DNA from: Rhizoclosmatium globosum
Lineage: Eukaryota > Chytridiomycota > Chytridiomycetes > Chytridiales > Chytriomycetaceae
Reading direction: 5' to 3'
Assembly: GCA_002104985.1 (NCBI GenBank)
Contig: MCGO01000036.1
Location: forward strand, 357,374-421,373
Length of the DNA: 64,000 bases
The notes beneath the pieces were generated by a model. That model saw nothing but the letters and a program-made list of their open reading frames with translations. It searched no databases and had not been told where the DNA came from. The translations under genes were made by a program, and so were the position numbers. Numbering within the stretch: position 1 is the first letter of the stretch; every line of letters begins with the position of its first letter. This document shows positions 11,099 to 22,975 of the stretch, in pieces.

Positions 11099-11995
11099 AT
11101 GCGCAAGAGTGTATCCTTTGATAATGTATGTTTTCACTGCGGTATCCACATCAATCAGTTATAACCTTCCTTCCAGATTGTAGTCGTAGGCCACACGCAC
11201 GATGCCGACAACTACGACCGAACCTCAACGCCACCACGCAGTTTAACTCCAAATGAAATGGGCGAGTTATTCATGATGCGAGCAAGAATGAACCAAATCA
11301 CAGCCCTTCTCAACTCAAAACGAATGGCAATTGAACGCCAAGCTGCCATTCTTCGTGCGCAATCGGCACCTTCCTCTTTCCTCCCAATTCGTCAACCTCA
11401 AAACCGCATTCGCCCTCCATCGCCTCCTTCATACCACCAATCCACTTCACCGCCACGTCACAATGACGCACAATGGCCACGTCGTAAACCTGTCGACTTG
11501 ACTTGCATGACGCGTTCTCCACCACGCTCATACAGCAATATCCCCACAGACAACCACCACCACCAAGACACTTCGTCGTTCAGTGGCGACAGAACTCCGT
11601 ACCTCTCATCAGCTCCAAGCTCCCCTTCCGCAGACAGTGTCTCGAGTATTACTTCTGCGTTCGTGGACACAGGCTACCCAGACTCTGAAACCAGTTTTTC
11701 TCATGAGTCCGCCTTGTTTGATGATATTCTCCCCCCACCTGCCCCACCTTCGGGTTCTACTGCACAAGTTCCAGTTCCAGCTGCCAAGAAGGGATTCGGG
11801 GCTATTGGTTCGTCGCGTCCCTCTGTGGTGAAGGAGAATATTGTCGTTCCGCAGGCGGACGAGTATTCTCCGTTTGGAGGCAGCTCTGGGTTCTTGTACA
11901 CGTTTTATAAATATCAAGGCTTGGTTTCAGCAATGGATAGAAAGATGAATAGCGTTGGCCGTAATAGTAGACGTGCCGGTGGGATCGGATACTGA
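11099..11995 (+). CDS. Hypothetical Ser/Pro-rich protein
   Basis: Exons 11099-11125 and 11177-11995 (intron GTATGT...TTCCAG, phase 0), 281 residues. The 9-codon first exon supplies the only good ATG. Residues ~25-75 form a basic helix with RMNQITALLNSKRMAIE; the middle is Ser/Pro/His-rich and likely disordered; the end SSGFLYTFYKYQGL is more ordered. I recognise no domain. The first exon was chosen because the large frame has no ATG before a conserved-looking start and the splice keeps phase. Confidence 0.6.
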
Positions 11996-12588
11996 TGACA
12001 TGGGACTTTGGGTAGTATTGCTTTCATTTTTTCAGTTTTATTTATTGGGACCCACCTTGTGTTTGTCTTTCGTTTTGTATGTTTGTAGAGGGTGGGTTCC
12101 CCTGACACTCCTTTCTGTTTTTGCTTATACTCGCATGATTGTTGTTTATTGCGGGAGTTATACCCCCGCCTTTTCAGTCATCCCCTCCTTTTTGTGTATT
12201 ATTGCTTATTAGTTTTTGTGATTAGTTTCTCTTCTGCTTACTGCTGCTGCTGATGTTGCTGCTGATTGTTGTTTTGTATTTACAGTTTCTTTTTATCGCC
12301 CCCTCCCTCTCTCCATTCTTTTATCTTGGCAGTTATTTATTCATCCATTCTTTTTATCAGTTGTTTTTTCTACCTCGCTTTCTCTCTCCCTTTCTCATCC
12401 TTGGCGGAAGTATTTTTGGTTTTTGGCTACACATATTATTAGAGAGATTGATGATGCAATAAATTCCCCCCTTTCTCGTATATAAATGAAATGAAGCATA
12501 CAAGAGTTAAAAAACTATATTTCTAATCAATACTTTACTTGACCATGAAAACTACTGATATCACAGTCTATTATCGAAGCCAAACAGG
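11996..12588. other. Intergenic, T-rich, between convergent genes
   Basis: About 590 bases, strongly pyrimidine-rich on the plus strand, which produces spurious hydrophobic ORFs (for example 12253-12462). No coding or RNA feature seen. Confidence 0.6.
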
Positions 12589-13900
12589 CTATTCTGACAC
12601 ACAACACTCATCCACACCCCTCTCATCCACGGTGCCTTCGAACAAGAGAGCACCAACACCATACCCAGCACACGCAGCAAGAAGGTATCCAATATTAAAC
12701 TGCATAACAATCAACATGACAAGAAACCCAAGGAACACGTTCGTGGTTTTCAAACAAAACTTGTAGAACTGATGAGTAATATACGACGTGTCTGAGATTC
12801 CAAAGAGAGAGTGAAGGAGGGATTGGAGGGGACTGCGGGTCGTGTATTGAAGTCTTTGTTTCGTGAGGAGATGCGCGTGAGAAGGAGACAGAGCCTTTGC
12901 TGGTTGAACGGCGGTGATGGTGGTCGAGCAACAAGAATCTACTGGTGCCTTTGTGGGATTCATTTCCGATAATTCCACTGTTGAGTCTTTGGGTGCAGAC
13001 GAAGGAGACGTATCCGTCTTTGCAAGAATCGCCTTCACGCGAGAAACATAGACGATTCTGGAGGCAACGACGAGGGAGTGTAAGTGTTTGAACCAGGCTG
13101 TTAGAAGAGCAAGGCCGAATGTAAAGACAAGGGCACCAGTGTATTGTGCGGGAGTGGAGGGTACGAATGTCTGGAAAAGGACAAGGTCGTTGATTGAAGA
13201 GTGGAGGAACATTAAGCCCATTGAAGAGGACATGGTTGAGGTAGATGAACAGCCTGGCATTGACGGCATTGAAGCACACATTGAATTAGATGTAGTAGAG
13301 CCAGAAGTAGAACCCGAGGAAGTAGATGGAGTAGGACACCATGAAGGGAATACCGAGCATAATTGGGAATAAGAAGCGGCACAGGAAGAAGTCGAACTTG
13401 AGCACACCGAAGCAACAAGTGAACCAATATTGCATTCTTTCAGGGTTGCGTTTCCGGGAACAGGTGTCAGAGCCGTGCATCCACTTGTTTTGCAGATGGC
13501 TGGGGCGGGGAAGGCGTCGCAGCTCGGACTTGCTGCGGATTCAAGGGCTTTCGATGTTGGAAGTGTGGTGGGAAGCGTGGTCGTGCAGCCCGAATCAGTG
13601 GAGGAAGCTATTTACTAATGTGTTAAATCTCCACACTAGTTGACAGGATGCCTCGTACTCACCACAGAAGCTCTTGACTGCCACGCACGAGTCAGTGGTC
13701 GATGATACATCCGTGGCACACAAAACCCGGAGGAGATACACCGGGGAACACTGGGCCAATGAGACACCCGCTCCTGAACACTGCGTTGCCTGGAACCCGC
13801 ACGGCACCACGGACAAGTCTACTGTTCCGTTCTTGGTACAAATACCTGTCAGAAGAGGGGTTGCGAACGATGATGATGATGATGCAGATGTTGCGCTCAT
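12589..13900 (-). CDS. Ctr-family copper transporter with long Cys-rich ectodomain
   Basis: Exons 13900-13663 and 13607-12589, 418 residues. The C-terminal half has the Ctr features: a Met-containing N-flank (SSSMGLMFLHSS), TM1, a cytosolic loop, then TM2 with FLVMLIVMQFNIGYLL (MxxxM copper path) and TM3 with GYGVG (GxxxG packing). Ctr proteins form trimers that import Cu(I). Ahead of this lie ~200 residues rich in Cys, Ser and Thr (including CSGAGVS, ICKTSGC, CSSSTSSC), unlike the short Met-motif tails usual for Ctr. An in-frame upstream ATG at 13978 is possible, but the start at 13900 (MSATSASSSSS) looks natural. A second, short Ctr gene lies at 22976-23455. Confidence 0.85.
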
Positions 13901-14406
13901 TGGTGTGAAATTGGTTTTGATGGAGGAAAAACCAGAGGAAAAACGGCAAAAAGGCCTCATGACGCAAAAACCCCTCATTTTATGTGATGTTCATGGTCCT
14001 CTTTAGAGCTGTGAGATTAGTGAATGACTGGAAACTTGTTGGAAGTATGGTTGAGAGCAGAATCAGCCGATTTTTTCTTGCGTTTGAACAGAACGAGTAC
14101 TTAGTTGCAAACCAGGTTGCAAGCAAGAGCATATACAAGAGCACTTCTGTTATCGAATTCTTCAAGACTTCACTGAAACAATAGAGTGATAAACAATTGT
14201 TCGGTTGACTTATCATTACTATCGTCATTGTTTGCATTCCGACCCTTCCTCTATTTTTCAACTATTACCGGTGCATTCCTTTGTTCATTCGACCTTTTCA
14301 CGTGTCTCAGATTGTTGTGTCGGCTTTGTTTGAGTCAACTTCAACCACCGACAAGGATTTTGCCTTCGTTGTGTCTTCTTTTCAAACCAAAAAAACCAAC
14401 AAGAAA
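13901..14406. other. Intergenic between divergent genes
   Basis: About 500 bases serving as the shared upstream region of the copper transporter and the first polytopic membrane gene. Short ORFs only. No defined motif that I can assign. Confidence 0.5.
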
Positions 14407-15491
14407 ATGTCAACAATTGCCGGAATGTCCCCCATGGCAAGTCAAATGGTAACTTTTTGGTCCAACGTGAACTCTTATTCTGCTTTGGTCACGTTTTCCA
14501 CTTTTATGGTTATGCAACACAACGGCCATGCATCCATCTCATACAGAAACCCAAACCACATGGTTAGAGCCATGGTCTGGTGCGACACAATCGCCTTCAC
14601 ACTTTCCTACATTTCAAACACATTCCTGTTACCCACACAACCCTGCCAACGCCAAATCTTTTCCATTGTGTCCAACATCTTTTGGTCAGCAAAAGACGGG
14701 TTCAAGTACGCATACTTGACGTATCGATGCTGGGTCATTTGTAATTTCCAGGACCGTGTAAGCCTTTTTCTCTTCTACGCCCCTATTTTGCCCCAACCAT
14801 TGTCCTTGAAAGTCCCGCCCCCGTAAGCTCTAATATATTGCATAAAACAATGTAGATCATAGGCCCAGTCTTCTTTGGCGGAACAGCAACGCTCCTCTCC
14901 TGGCTCTTTTTCGCGACGCGATATTCCTTCACAACAGAAAACTGTACAGCCTTCTTCCCTTCGTCTATTTACAATGGCATAAACCTTGCTCTCTACTTCC
15001 ACTTTGCGCTTGCAGATATCATTCCCTCCGCGCTTTTGATCCGGAAACTCCATTTCGCGTCGAAACAGAGCGCGGGATTGACTGCTGCGGGAGGGGTGAA
15101 TAAAGTCGACGAAGTGTTGAAGAGGGAGTCGCATCGGTTGTTGTTGACTGCTGTGCTTATGGGACTGAACACTGTTTTAAGTGCAGGGAAGTTGATTACT
15201 GGTGCTTCGGTAAAGAAATCTATTTAACTGAAACAATAATTTGCAAATTAATATGCATGGTTTACTCAGTACTGGGTTCCTATGAATGCTTTGATTTTCA
15301 CGTTCTGTCAGCTGCTTTTGTACCTGTCTTCGTATGAGCCTAAAGGTGTGGCTGGAAACACAAGTGGTGGTGGTCATATTGTGAGTGTTGGACACCAAAA
15401 AAAGGGCACCGATATCAAGAAGGAGTCTTTGCACACAAATTCCACGCAAGAGACATCTTCCAAGGTTGCCAAGACTTCTTCGATTGTTTGA
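14407..15491 (+). CDS. Polytopic membrane protein, tandem copy 1
   Basis: Exons 14407-14757, 14856-15209 and 15270-15491, phase 0 throughout, 308 residues. Six to seven hydrophobic segments; conserved with the next gene in TFSTFMVMQHNGHASISY, NPNHMVRAMVWCDTIAF, PCQRQIFS, KDGFKYAYLTYRCWVIC, DIIPSALLIR and YWVPMNALIFTFCQLLLYLSSYEPK. The layout resembles a 7-TM receptor-like protein, but I recognise no named family. The C-terminal tail after SYEPK is hydrophilic, Gly/Ser/Lys-rich and the least conserved part. Confidence 0.75.
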
Positions 15492-15786
15492 TTGCGTTTT
15501 TTGCTTTTGCTTTTTCTTGATGGTTTAATTCTCTTCTTTCTGTTATATGTACCCACTTAAAATAAATGTTCTTATTTTATTGGTATTTTTTCCTCATAGT
15601 AACAGAATTGTGCTGACTCTTTTACGCCTCGAGCATGAAAGTGCTTGGTGCCGCAAATGTTCGTATATTTTGACTTTATCACAAACACTGAGATCTACTT
15701 GATTGGCGGTGCTTTTTCCATTCCATCAAGGATCTACACTACTCTTCTCACTTCATCTCCCACTCCAGCCTTGATATTGCACCACC

Positions 15787-16760
15787 ATGTCAACGTTTCC
15801 AGGACTATCGCCATTTGCGAGCAATTTGGTGACATTTTGGGCCAACGCCAATTCCTATTCAGCTCTAGTCACATTTTCAACATTCATGGTTATGCAGCAC
15901 AACGGTCACGCGTCTATTTCGTACGATAATCCAAACCATATGATCCGAGCTATGGTCTGGCTTGATACGATCGCGTTTGGGATTTCTTTTACAGGAAGCT
16001 CTTTTATAACGACAGCAACTCAACCATGTCAGCGACAAATATTTTCTGTACTGTCACAAATATTCTGGAGCGTGAAAGATGGATTCAAGTATGTGTATCT
16101 GACACATCGGTGCTGGGTGATTTGTGGGTTTCAGGATCGAATAATTGGACCGGCGTTGTTTGGAGGGGTTTCAACGTTGTTGTCGTGGCTGTTTTTTGCG
16201 TTTCGGTATTCGTTTACGACGGTCGGGTGTGTGCCAGTATACCCAGAAAGCACATATACTGCTCTTAATTTAGCTATGTATGCGTGGTTTTCCATTTCGG
16301 ATATTATTCCTTCTGCGCTTTTGATACGGCATCTGCGACGCGCGAGTCAGGAAAGTACGGCGATTGCACTTAGATTCAGCGGAGTGGGCAGTCAGGAAAT
16401 GTGGATGAGGTATTGAGGAGGGAGTCGAGGAGGCTTGTGTTCACTGCCGTTTTAATGTGCGTGAATACAGTGTTGAGTGTGGGAAAATTGGTGACCGTGC
16501 AGCGGTTAGTTGGCTGTTTCTTGTTGAGTTAGTGTAAATTCTAATAGTATGTCCTGTAGTATTGGGTTCCCATGAACAGTCTGATCTTTACGTTCTGTCA
16601 ATTATTATTATACCTATCTTCGTATGAGCCCAAGACTTTTACTGCCACAGGAATGGCGGCCGTAGTTGAACCAAAGAGTGTGTTAGGAAGAAGTAGCTGC
16701 GGCCCAGCAACAGCAGCTCTGCAAGACAAATCAAGAAAATCGTTTAGTATTTACTATTAA
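15787..16760 (+). CDS. Polytopic membrane protein, tandem copy 2
   Basis: Paralogue of the preceding gene, about 300 bp downstream in the same direction. Best model: 15787-16354, 16396-16496 and 16560-16760, 289 residues. It has lost the first intron of copy 1 (QDR and IIGP are contiguous here). Between LRRASQE and NVDEVLRRES the frame changes. A 41-nt intron (GTACGG...CAGTCAG) restores it in phase, though copy 1 is continuous there; a plain frameshift is the alternative. The donor of the last intron (GTGCAG after GKLVT) is weak but is the one that keeps phase to YWVPMN. Confidence 0.65.
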
Positions 16761-16821
16761 AACAGTTCTGTTTGATCCATCTCCACTTTTTCCTTTTCCA
16801 AACCACATCACCACCAAACCA

Positions 16822-17462
16822 ATGTCTCTCCTCGCACGCAACCTTTCCAAGCAAGTTTTCACACGCCAAAGCCGGCGCCACTTTTCCGTTTCGCCGTTTG
16901 CGCCTGGGCCACCGTCGCCGCGCGTGCTTGGCTTTCTGGGCTTGGCGCCGTTCGTTGGGACGACAGCCGCTGCGATCGTTGCGCCAGAGTTCACGTTTCT
17001 TGCGATGGAAGTGCAGAGCGTTTACTCAACAACGATCCTGTCTTTTATGGGTGCGGTTCACTATGGCCTTGCGATGGCCGAGTACGGGAACATTGGTTGG
17101 TTATCTTTGGATAGTTTTCTAGGAGTTTTAGTTGTGAGTCAGAGTGATCTAACGTGTTCTTCCTAGGCCTGAACCAGTCAAATGCCGTGCGGTACTCGTT
17201 GTCTGTGACCCCGGCCCTTGTTGCCTTCTTTGCTACTATCCTTGGAAATGTCCCCACTGCCCTTGCCGTCCACCTTGTCAGTTACAACGCTCTTCTGTGG
17301 GCTGATTTAGTTGCTGCAAGGAAGGGACTGGTTCCATCTTGGTACCCGGGAATGCGAATTTGGTTGACAGGGATCGTCTCAGCCAGTATTGGTGGAATGT
17401 TGTACTTGGGATACACAAAAGATCAGAAGGACAAGGAAGTTGTTGAGGGAAAGAGTGCATAA
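16822..17462 (+). CDS. DUF3429-type mitochondrial membrane protein
   Basis: Exons 16822-17095 and 17167-17462, 189 residues. The start MSLLARNLSKQVFTRQSRR is a basic amphipathic mitochondrial targeting sequence. It is followed by LGLAPFVGTTAA, SFMGAVHYGLAMAEYG and LSVTPALVAFFA, the pattern of the DUF3429 (TMEM69-like) family of small multi-pass inner-membrane proteins. Function in the family is not established to my knowledge. The intron splits NIG|LNQ. Confidence 0.8.
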
Positions 17463-17828
17463 ATCAATCATGAATGTCGTTAGAATAAACTTTGAGTCAC
17501 ATGTGACGTTCCCAGATATTTTGGATATGCACATGGGGGCATAGAAACCCATAACCACGGCAACCTACACGGCAACAGTCCAAATAGTCACGATCCATCC
17601 AGTAAATTTCAATGTAGCCACAAAGCAAGTTAAACTACATCTAGTTCTGCTTTTATGATGTTATTAAAGTATCAAAAAGGCGAACGATCAAATACAACCA
17701 AAAACCGACTTAATTTAAAGATGAGAATTTCTGGAAGCACCGTGCTCTTCAAATTGAGAAATCGTGGGTCTCCAATTTGAATAGAAACACGTTTTCTTGA
17801 ACGGTATCCATATTTGCCTCCGGGATTT
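17463..17828. other. Intergenic upstream region
   Basis: 365 bases, poly(A) and promoter sequence between two co-directional genes. Nothing distinctive beyond AT-rich tracts. Confidence 0.5.
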
Positions 17829-18530
17829 ATGGCTTCTACTATAGAAGAACTAAGTGCTCCTGATGCTGTGGGAACTTCCCCCATTCGAGAAACAAGAGGT
17901 CTTGTTCCTGTTCAAGGCGGTATCCTTGCCGAAATCGAAGCCGTCAAGCTTGCCAACCATAACTTGGAAGCAGGAGCAGAGTCCTTTGCAAAGATGAGAT
18001 CGTCTTGGCATATGTATCTCGGTGTCTTTCTTGGAACTCTTGTCGTTTCGGTTTCTGTCATCTACACTTTTTGGTGGAAAGAGTATCAGCCGCATGACAA
18101 CAGAGAAGGATACAATATCGATTTCTTTCAAGTCTTGCCTCGTGTTGTACTTGGAATCCAGGCTTTTTTTGTGGTTCTGTCTGGTGCATTAGGAACGTAC
18201 TTTTATGTTCGCCGGAAGAGATACGGGGAGTGCCCTCGTATTCCATGGTTCACGTACATGCCAGTCCCGTATCGAGTCGTGCTGGTTAGTTTCATGGTTG
18301 GAATGTTGGTGAATGCTATTCTTGTTGGATTCACATTTGTATTTGGTCCGGTGAATCCATCTCTCCCTGTATCTGCGGCGCTTGCGTATGGCCCTTTGGT
18401 TGTTATAGGACTCTTTCTTGCAATTTCGTATTGCTTTAACTTTCGAAAGGCGAGAAACGTGCTGGCTGCGGAGGGGCATGTTTATTCTCATGATCAAATG
18501 GCAGAGATTGCTTTAAGTGATGTCAAGTAA
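17829..18530 (+). CDS. Four-TM membrane protein, unknown family
   Basis: Single exon, ATG at 17829, 233 residues. The first ~65 residues are hydrophilic, then four membrane segments: MYLGVFLGTLVVSVSVIYTF, VLGIQAFFVVLSGALGTYFY, VVLVSFMVGMLVNAILVGF and YGPLVVIGLFLAISYC. Between TM2 and TM3 lies YVRRKRYGECPR. The ends are cytosolic-type and acidic. No family recognised; no intron seen. Confidence 0.7.
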   Translation: MASTIEELSAPDAVGTSPIRETRGLVPVQGGILAEIEAVKLANHNLEAGAESFAKMRSSWHMYLGVFLGTLVVSVSVIYTFWWKEYQPHDNREGYNIDFFQVLPRVVLGIQAFFVVLSGALGTYFYVRRKRYGECPRIPWFTYMPVPYRVVLVSFMVGMLVNAILVGFTFVFGPVNPSLPVSAALAYGPLVVIGLFLAISYCFNFRKARNVLAAEGHVYSHDQMAEIALSDVK

Positions 18531-19112
18531 AGATGTCAAGTAAAGTACTTTGTTGTAATTGACGATTAGTTCAAATAAAATCCCTGATGAAATCCACTTG
18601 AGATTCGCAGCGTAAATGTGTTTGGGTTTGAACATGCCAAGAAAAACAGGAATACTATTGTTGCAAGTTCTGAAATCATTCATTTGGCATGAATAAGAAT
18701 GAATTACTTAAGATAATATATATGCAACTACTTACAAATGCTTTTCCTTTCTCATTAAAAATACGGCAAGCAACATAAAACGTATTTGTAAGGATTTACA
18801 AATGCGACAAACGCGGTAGTGTCTTTTTCGCTTTTACACCAGACAAACTATTGATACTATCAGGCGTTATACGTAATTGTCATCAAAACGTCAACATGCC
18901 AAGAAATATGACATTCAATTTTTGGAAAGGTCTTGGCAATTTGACCTCCCAACAATTTCAACCACGACCTGCCCCTCGATTCTGTACGTATTTAAAATAC
19001 CACTGAAGAACTGTGAGAGATAACTCAATACTAATTTGTTTGTGGAGATGGCGCAATATGACAGGATATTCTGGAACAAAGAAGGAAGCAAAAAAAAAGA
19101 TTACTCTAAAAG
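18531..19112. other. Intergenic; possible uORF
   Basis: About 580 bases. An ORF from ATG 18896 (MPRNMTFNFWKGLGN...) followed by a donor-like GTACGT looks like an exon, but none of the acceptors before 19113 joins it to the sulfotransferase frame in phase without a stop. It may be an upstream ORF or an unlinked exon. Confidence 0.4.
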
Positions 19113-20557
19113 ATGAATGGGCCAGTGAAACACAGTTCCCCAGGCGATTCCACTTCCACTGAAACGCTCGTCCCAACGCGACTGTCAGTTGGCGCCAAGG
19201 TCTTCACGCACGTAATGTCCCCGCTTGGACGAACGATTCTGGGACGCCCCATTTGTCAGATCAATGAAGTCAAGATTACAAAGCTGTTTGGAACCTCTTC
19301 GGACATTGAAGCTGTCTTTGGACCTCAAGATCAGGTCCAAAGGATGATTGCGCTCACTGCGAGGGCTGTTAATGAAGCACCTTATACTGCTCTTGGACGT
19401 GTGGTTCATCAGCAGGAGATGAAGATGGCCGCTGAAGCGAGGTAATATTACAAAACAGCTATTACAAATCTGAAATGATAATAACTCTTCGGGCCTCCCT
19501 AAAAACCATCAGACGAGTAGTAATGGAATACATTGTTTCAAACCCGTCAATCCAAGATGTGAAAATCAAGTCTCCATTGGTCGTTCTTGGCCTTCCTCGC
19601 TCCGGAACGACTCTGATACATCGCTTGTTGGCTTGTGACCCTGTTGCAAGAGGGTTCAAAACTTTTGAGATGCTGGCGTCTCTGGGCAGCGACCTTGTTC
19701 CACCACCCAACAAGACAAACTACACTAACCACAGGAATATCACAACCATCGAGAAGGGAATGACGCGTCTTGAACTTCTATTTCCAAACTGGTTATCTGA
19801 ATACCGGGAATCACACTTCACTGCTGCCGATGAGTATGAGGAGGAGGTTTTGATTGCCATGCACCAAGGCTACAACTTTGTGAACCACCCCGCCGTTCTA
19901 GAAATGTATCGAAACCAAAGCTATATGCTCCAAGTATACGTGTACATGAAGCGATACATTCAAATGCTGGTTTCGGGTTTCACAAACGTCTCCCACATTG
20001 TCCTTAAATCGCCTATCCATTCGGACAGCTTACACGCACTGCTCTCCGTGTTTCCAGACGCTCGTGTCGTGATTATGAACAGGAGCTCAACGCAGGTTGT
20101 TCCTTCAGCAACACTTCTGACCTCGCGAATGATATCGTCTAAAATCAAGCCTGGTAAAATCGATGCCCGCGAATTTGGACAGCAAACATTGGATCGAATG
20201 GTTTCCATGCATAAATCTATTGTTACATTTTGTGGTCTTGTTGCTGCACGACAAGTCAAGCTGATGCCGAATGTTGCGACGGATCCGCCCATGAAGGATC
20301 ATCAAGTTTCGGCGTCGCAATTTATTAACGTTGAGTATGATGATTTGGTGACGAGGCCGGTTGAAACTGTTCATGCTGTGTATAAGCACTTTGGGATGCC
20401 GGTTACAAAGGAGTTTGATGACGCGATGCGTGAATACCTGGCGGAGAACCCGCAGGGAAAGCATGTCAAGAGTCGTTTGGATTCGAAGCAGATGTTTGGA
20501 TTTACGGATACCTCTATCCTGAAGGCGTTCGAGGCTGTTCAGACTGTTGATCATTGA
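19113..20557 (+). CDS. Sulfotransferase
   Basis: Exons 19113-19441 and 19513-20557 (phase 2, AG|A), 457 residues. PLVVLGLPRSGTTLIHRLL is the 5'-phosphosulfate-binding loop for PAPS. HIVLKSPIHSDSLHALLSVFPDARVVIMNRS matches the 3'-phosphate region, and INVEYDDLVTRPVETVHAVY the conserved YEDL-type block. This is the Sulfotransfer_3-like group; the acceptor (carbohydrate or small molecule) cannot be read. No signal peptide or anchor is evident from ATG 19113, which has an in-frame TAA just upstream. The N-terminal ~110 residues precede the catalytic domain. Confidence 0.85.
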
Positions 20558-20694
20558 GACTCTGTATTTTACTCTTTTACTACCTTGTACTTAAAAAATA
20601 ATGTACATGAAAAGTCAGAATAAACGTGGGGAGTCTATTGAATGAAATTGTCTATAGTGGCCTTCTGTGTCCAATGACCCTGATCTCTTGACCT

Positions 20695-22703
20695 TCACGC
20701 CTCCTGTACCTCAACAACAGGATCCAATTGACCTAGACTCTTCAAATAAACCTCTTCCTCGACTTTCTGAATGGCCTCCTCCTCCGGACTCATCACCAAA
20801 TGCTTTCTGTGAAACCACATATGAATCATCCCCAACACAAGCTTCCCAGCACAGATGGATACTGCGACATAATTCGCCTCATTCATCACAATCGCAACAA
20901 ACACAAACACACAAACTGCAAGCGCGTACACTGCACATGGAATACCCAACGCAGACTTGAACGGACGTTTGAACGACGGGTATTTGTATCGAAGATACAC
21001 AAAGGACACGCACGTCGAACCGTACATTAACGTGAGGTAAAGAAACCCAGCGGGTCCGAGTGCGTTTGTGATAACTGCAAGGGAGCCGGAGACGGACGGT
21101 TCAAAGTAGCTGAGGAGGATGAAGAAAAGGGCCATAAGACAGCCGAAGAGATATGAGGCCCATGGGACGCGTTCAGTTTTGTAAGGGAGGGTGGTGATGG
21201 AAAGGAATTGGGGCATAAGTCCAGAGCGAGAGAGCTGTGACGAACCCTTTTTTTTTAATAATTTGAAAACAAAAAGGGAGGAGTGGGATAAAGTACCGCG
21301 AAGCAAAGACGACTAAAAGCGTAGAATAGGGAGAGGGTCGTTGCAGTTGCCTTAGAGGTTGTTGTTTAAAATCTTTTGATTAACCAGAATATGTATGGAA
21401 CCTACATAAAGAGCTCCAATCCAATAACACAAGGTATTATAGGTTTGTCCTTCGGGGTCCAAACCAAGAAATCCAGCAAATGTATTGATCATGGGATACC
21501 AAAACGATTCGTTCCCATATAATCCCGGTGGAACAGACGCGATCACTAGAATCAACAACCAGTATAAACTTATAAATGTTGCCGACGTTGCAAACATAGC
21601 GCGAGGCCCGTCAGTAATAAAGTCTCTACATTCCTCAGCCATAAGAGGAATAATTTCGAGACCCTGGAAGTCACCCATAACAAAAGGGACACTATTAACG
21701 ACACCAGTGATTCCAAGAGGAAAGAGAGCTTGAACTTGGTTGTATGGAATGGTGGTGGAATTAACATCTGAGTTGAATGTTTCTTGAAAGTATTGGTGGT
21801 CGGCCCAGAAGTATGAGTTTGCAACGCTGATTTGGGGGAGTGTAAATGCGAGCACGACCTATTATTTTTTTTACATAGTATATGGTGTAAGAGCAAAGGA
21901 TGACGTAATGTGTGGTGGTGAGAAAAGCTTACACCAAGACATAAAACACAGAGAACGCAAAAGCAGCCGAAAAAGAGCTTGTTCCGAATGACTTGAATAC
22001 CAAAGCAGATTGTAAAGATGATGAACCACCAAGCCGGAATGTACTTCTGATCCCACTGCGCAAGGTTATTAAGGTTTGTAGCCAACCCGTTGATATTCCC
22101 CGCCAGAAAGATTGTATACTCTGCAAGTTCACATTGTCCAATCATATACCCCAAATACGGTCCAAAAGCCGCGCGTGTAAACGTCGCAAGCCCACCAATA
22201 AACGGCAACATTGTCATAAGCTCCGCAAGAATAACCGCGATCGAAATCTGCCACACCGTCATCACAGCCGTCGCAGTAATCATACTACCCCACCCTTCCC
22301 CAGATATATTCCCCCACCACCCGGTCCCCAACCCAGACGCAAGACATACAATGCACACGGAGAAGATGTGGTATACACCGAGATCTGATTTTGTGAGAAT
22401 ACGGTCTTCAAAGTACTTTTCGTCTTTTGTTTCGTATGTTACTGCGAACGCCTTTTCGGCGGCGAGGGAGATGAAGGATTTTGAGGGGCGGCCGATTGTG
22501 CCGGCTTGGAGGTTTCCGGATTTGGTTGGGGGTAGGTTTGCGCCGCTGTGGTGGGTTGGTGCGAGGAGGTTTCCGGATCTTGTTGGGGCGGGGAGGTGGG
22601 TTTCGCTGGATGGGATTGGTGGTATTCTGATTTCGGAGGTGCGAAGAACTTTGGACGTGCTTGATTCTCTGAGAGGCGCCTCTTTATCGTTTGTTAGGCC
22701 CAT
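20695..22703 (-). CDS. APC-superfamily amino-acid permease
   Basis: Exons 22703-21933, 21858-21406, 21350-21297 and 21234-20695, all phase 0, 605 residues. After a ~100-residue Ser/Pro-rich N-tail comes the first TM with ASGLGTGWWGNISGEGWG, equivalent to the substrate-binding G-rich unwound helix of APC permeases. It is followed by MLPFIGGLATFTRAAFGPYLGY and GDFQGLEIIPLMAEECRD, the latter like the conserved Glu/amino-group site in eukaryotic members. About 12 TMs are present. The 54-nt third exon (TATTLSLFYAFSRLCFA) is recovered by phase alone. Substrate not predictable. Confidence 0.85.
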
Positions 22704-22975
22704 TTTTTTTGTTTCCCTCTCGTGTTCGTGGTGGTTTTGATCTGTTTGAGAAGGCGGAGGTTTGGAGGAGGTTGGGCGTGAGAGAATTGTTTGAATGTCG
22801 ATCTCTGGACTCTGAGAAAGGGGGAAACACAGTATAAATTATGGGTTAGAGGCCTTGAAAATTGACATGGTGGGTGAGTTGCACCGTCAACTAAATAGTC
22901 GCATTTTCTTAAGACGAAATATACTAAATTATGAACATTTATTTGAACAGTTGGAATGATAAAGGAAAGGGAATT

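Noticed and set aside
12253..12462. Hydrophobic plus-strand ORF in the convergent intergenic region
   Set aside because: Produced by pyrimidine-rich sequence; hydrophobicity follows from T-richness.
18896..18984. MPRNMTFNFWKGL ORF with GTACGT donor as first exon of the sulfotransferase
   Set aside because: None of the acceptors before 19113 joins it in phase without a stop; an in-frame TAA lies directly before ATG 19113.
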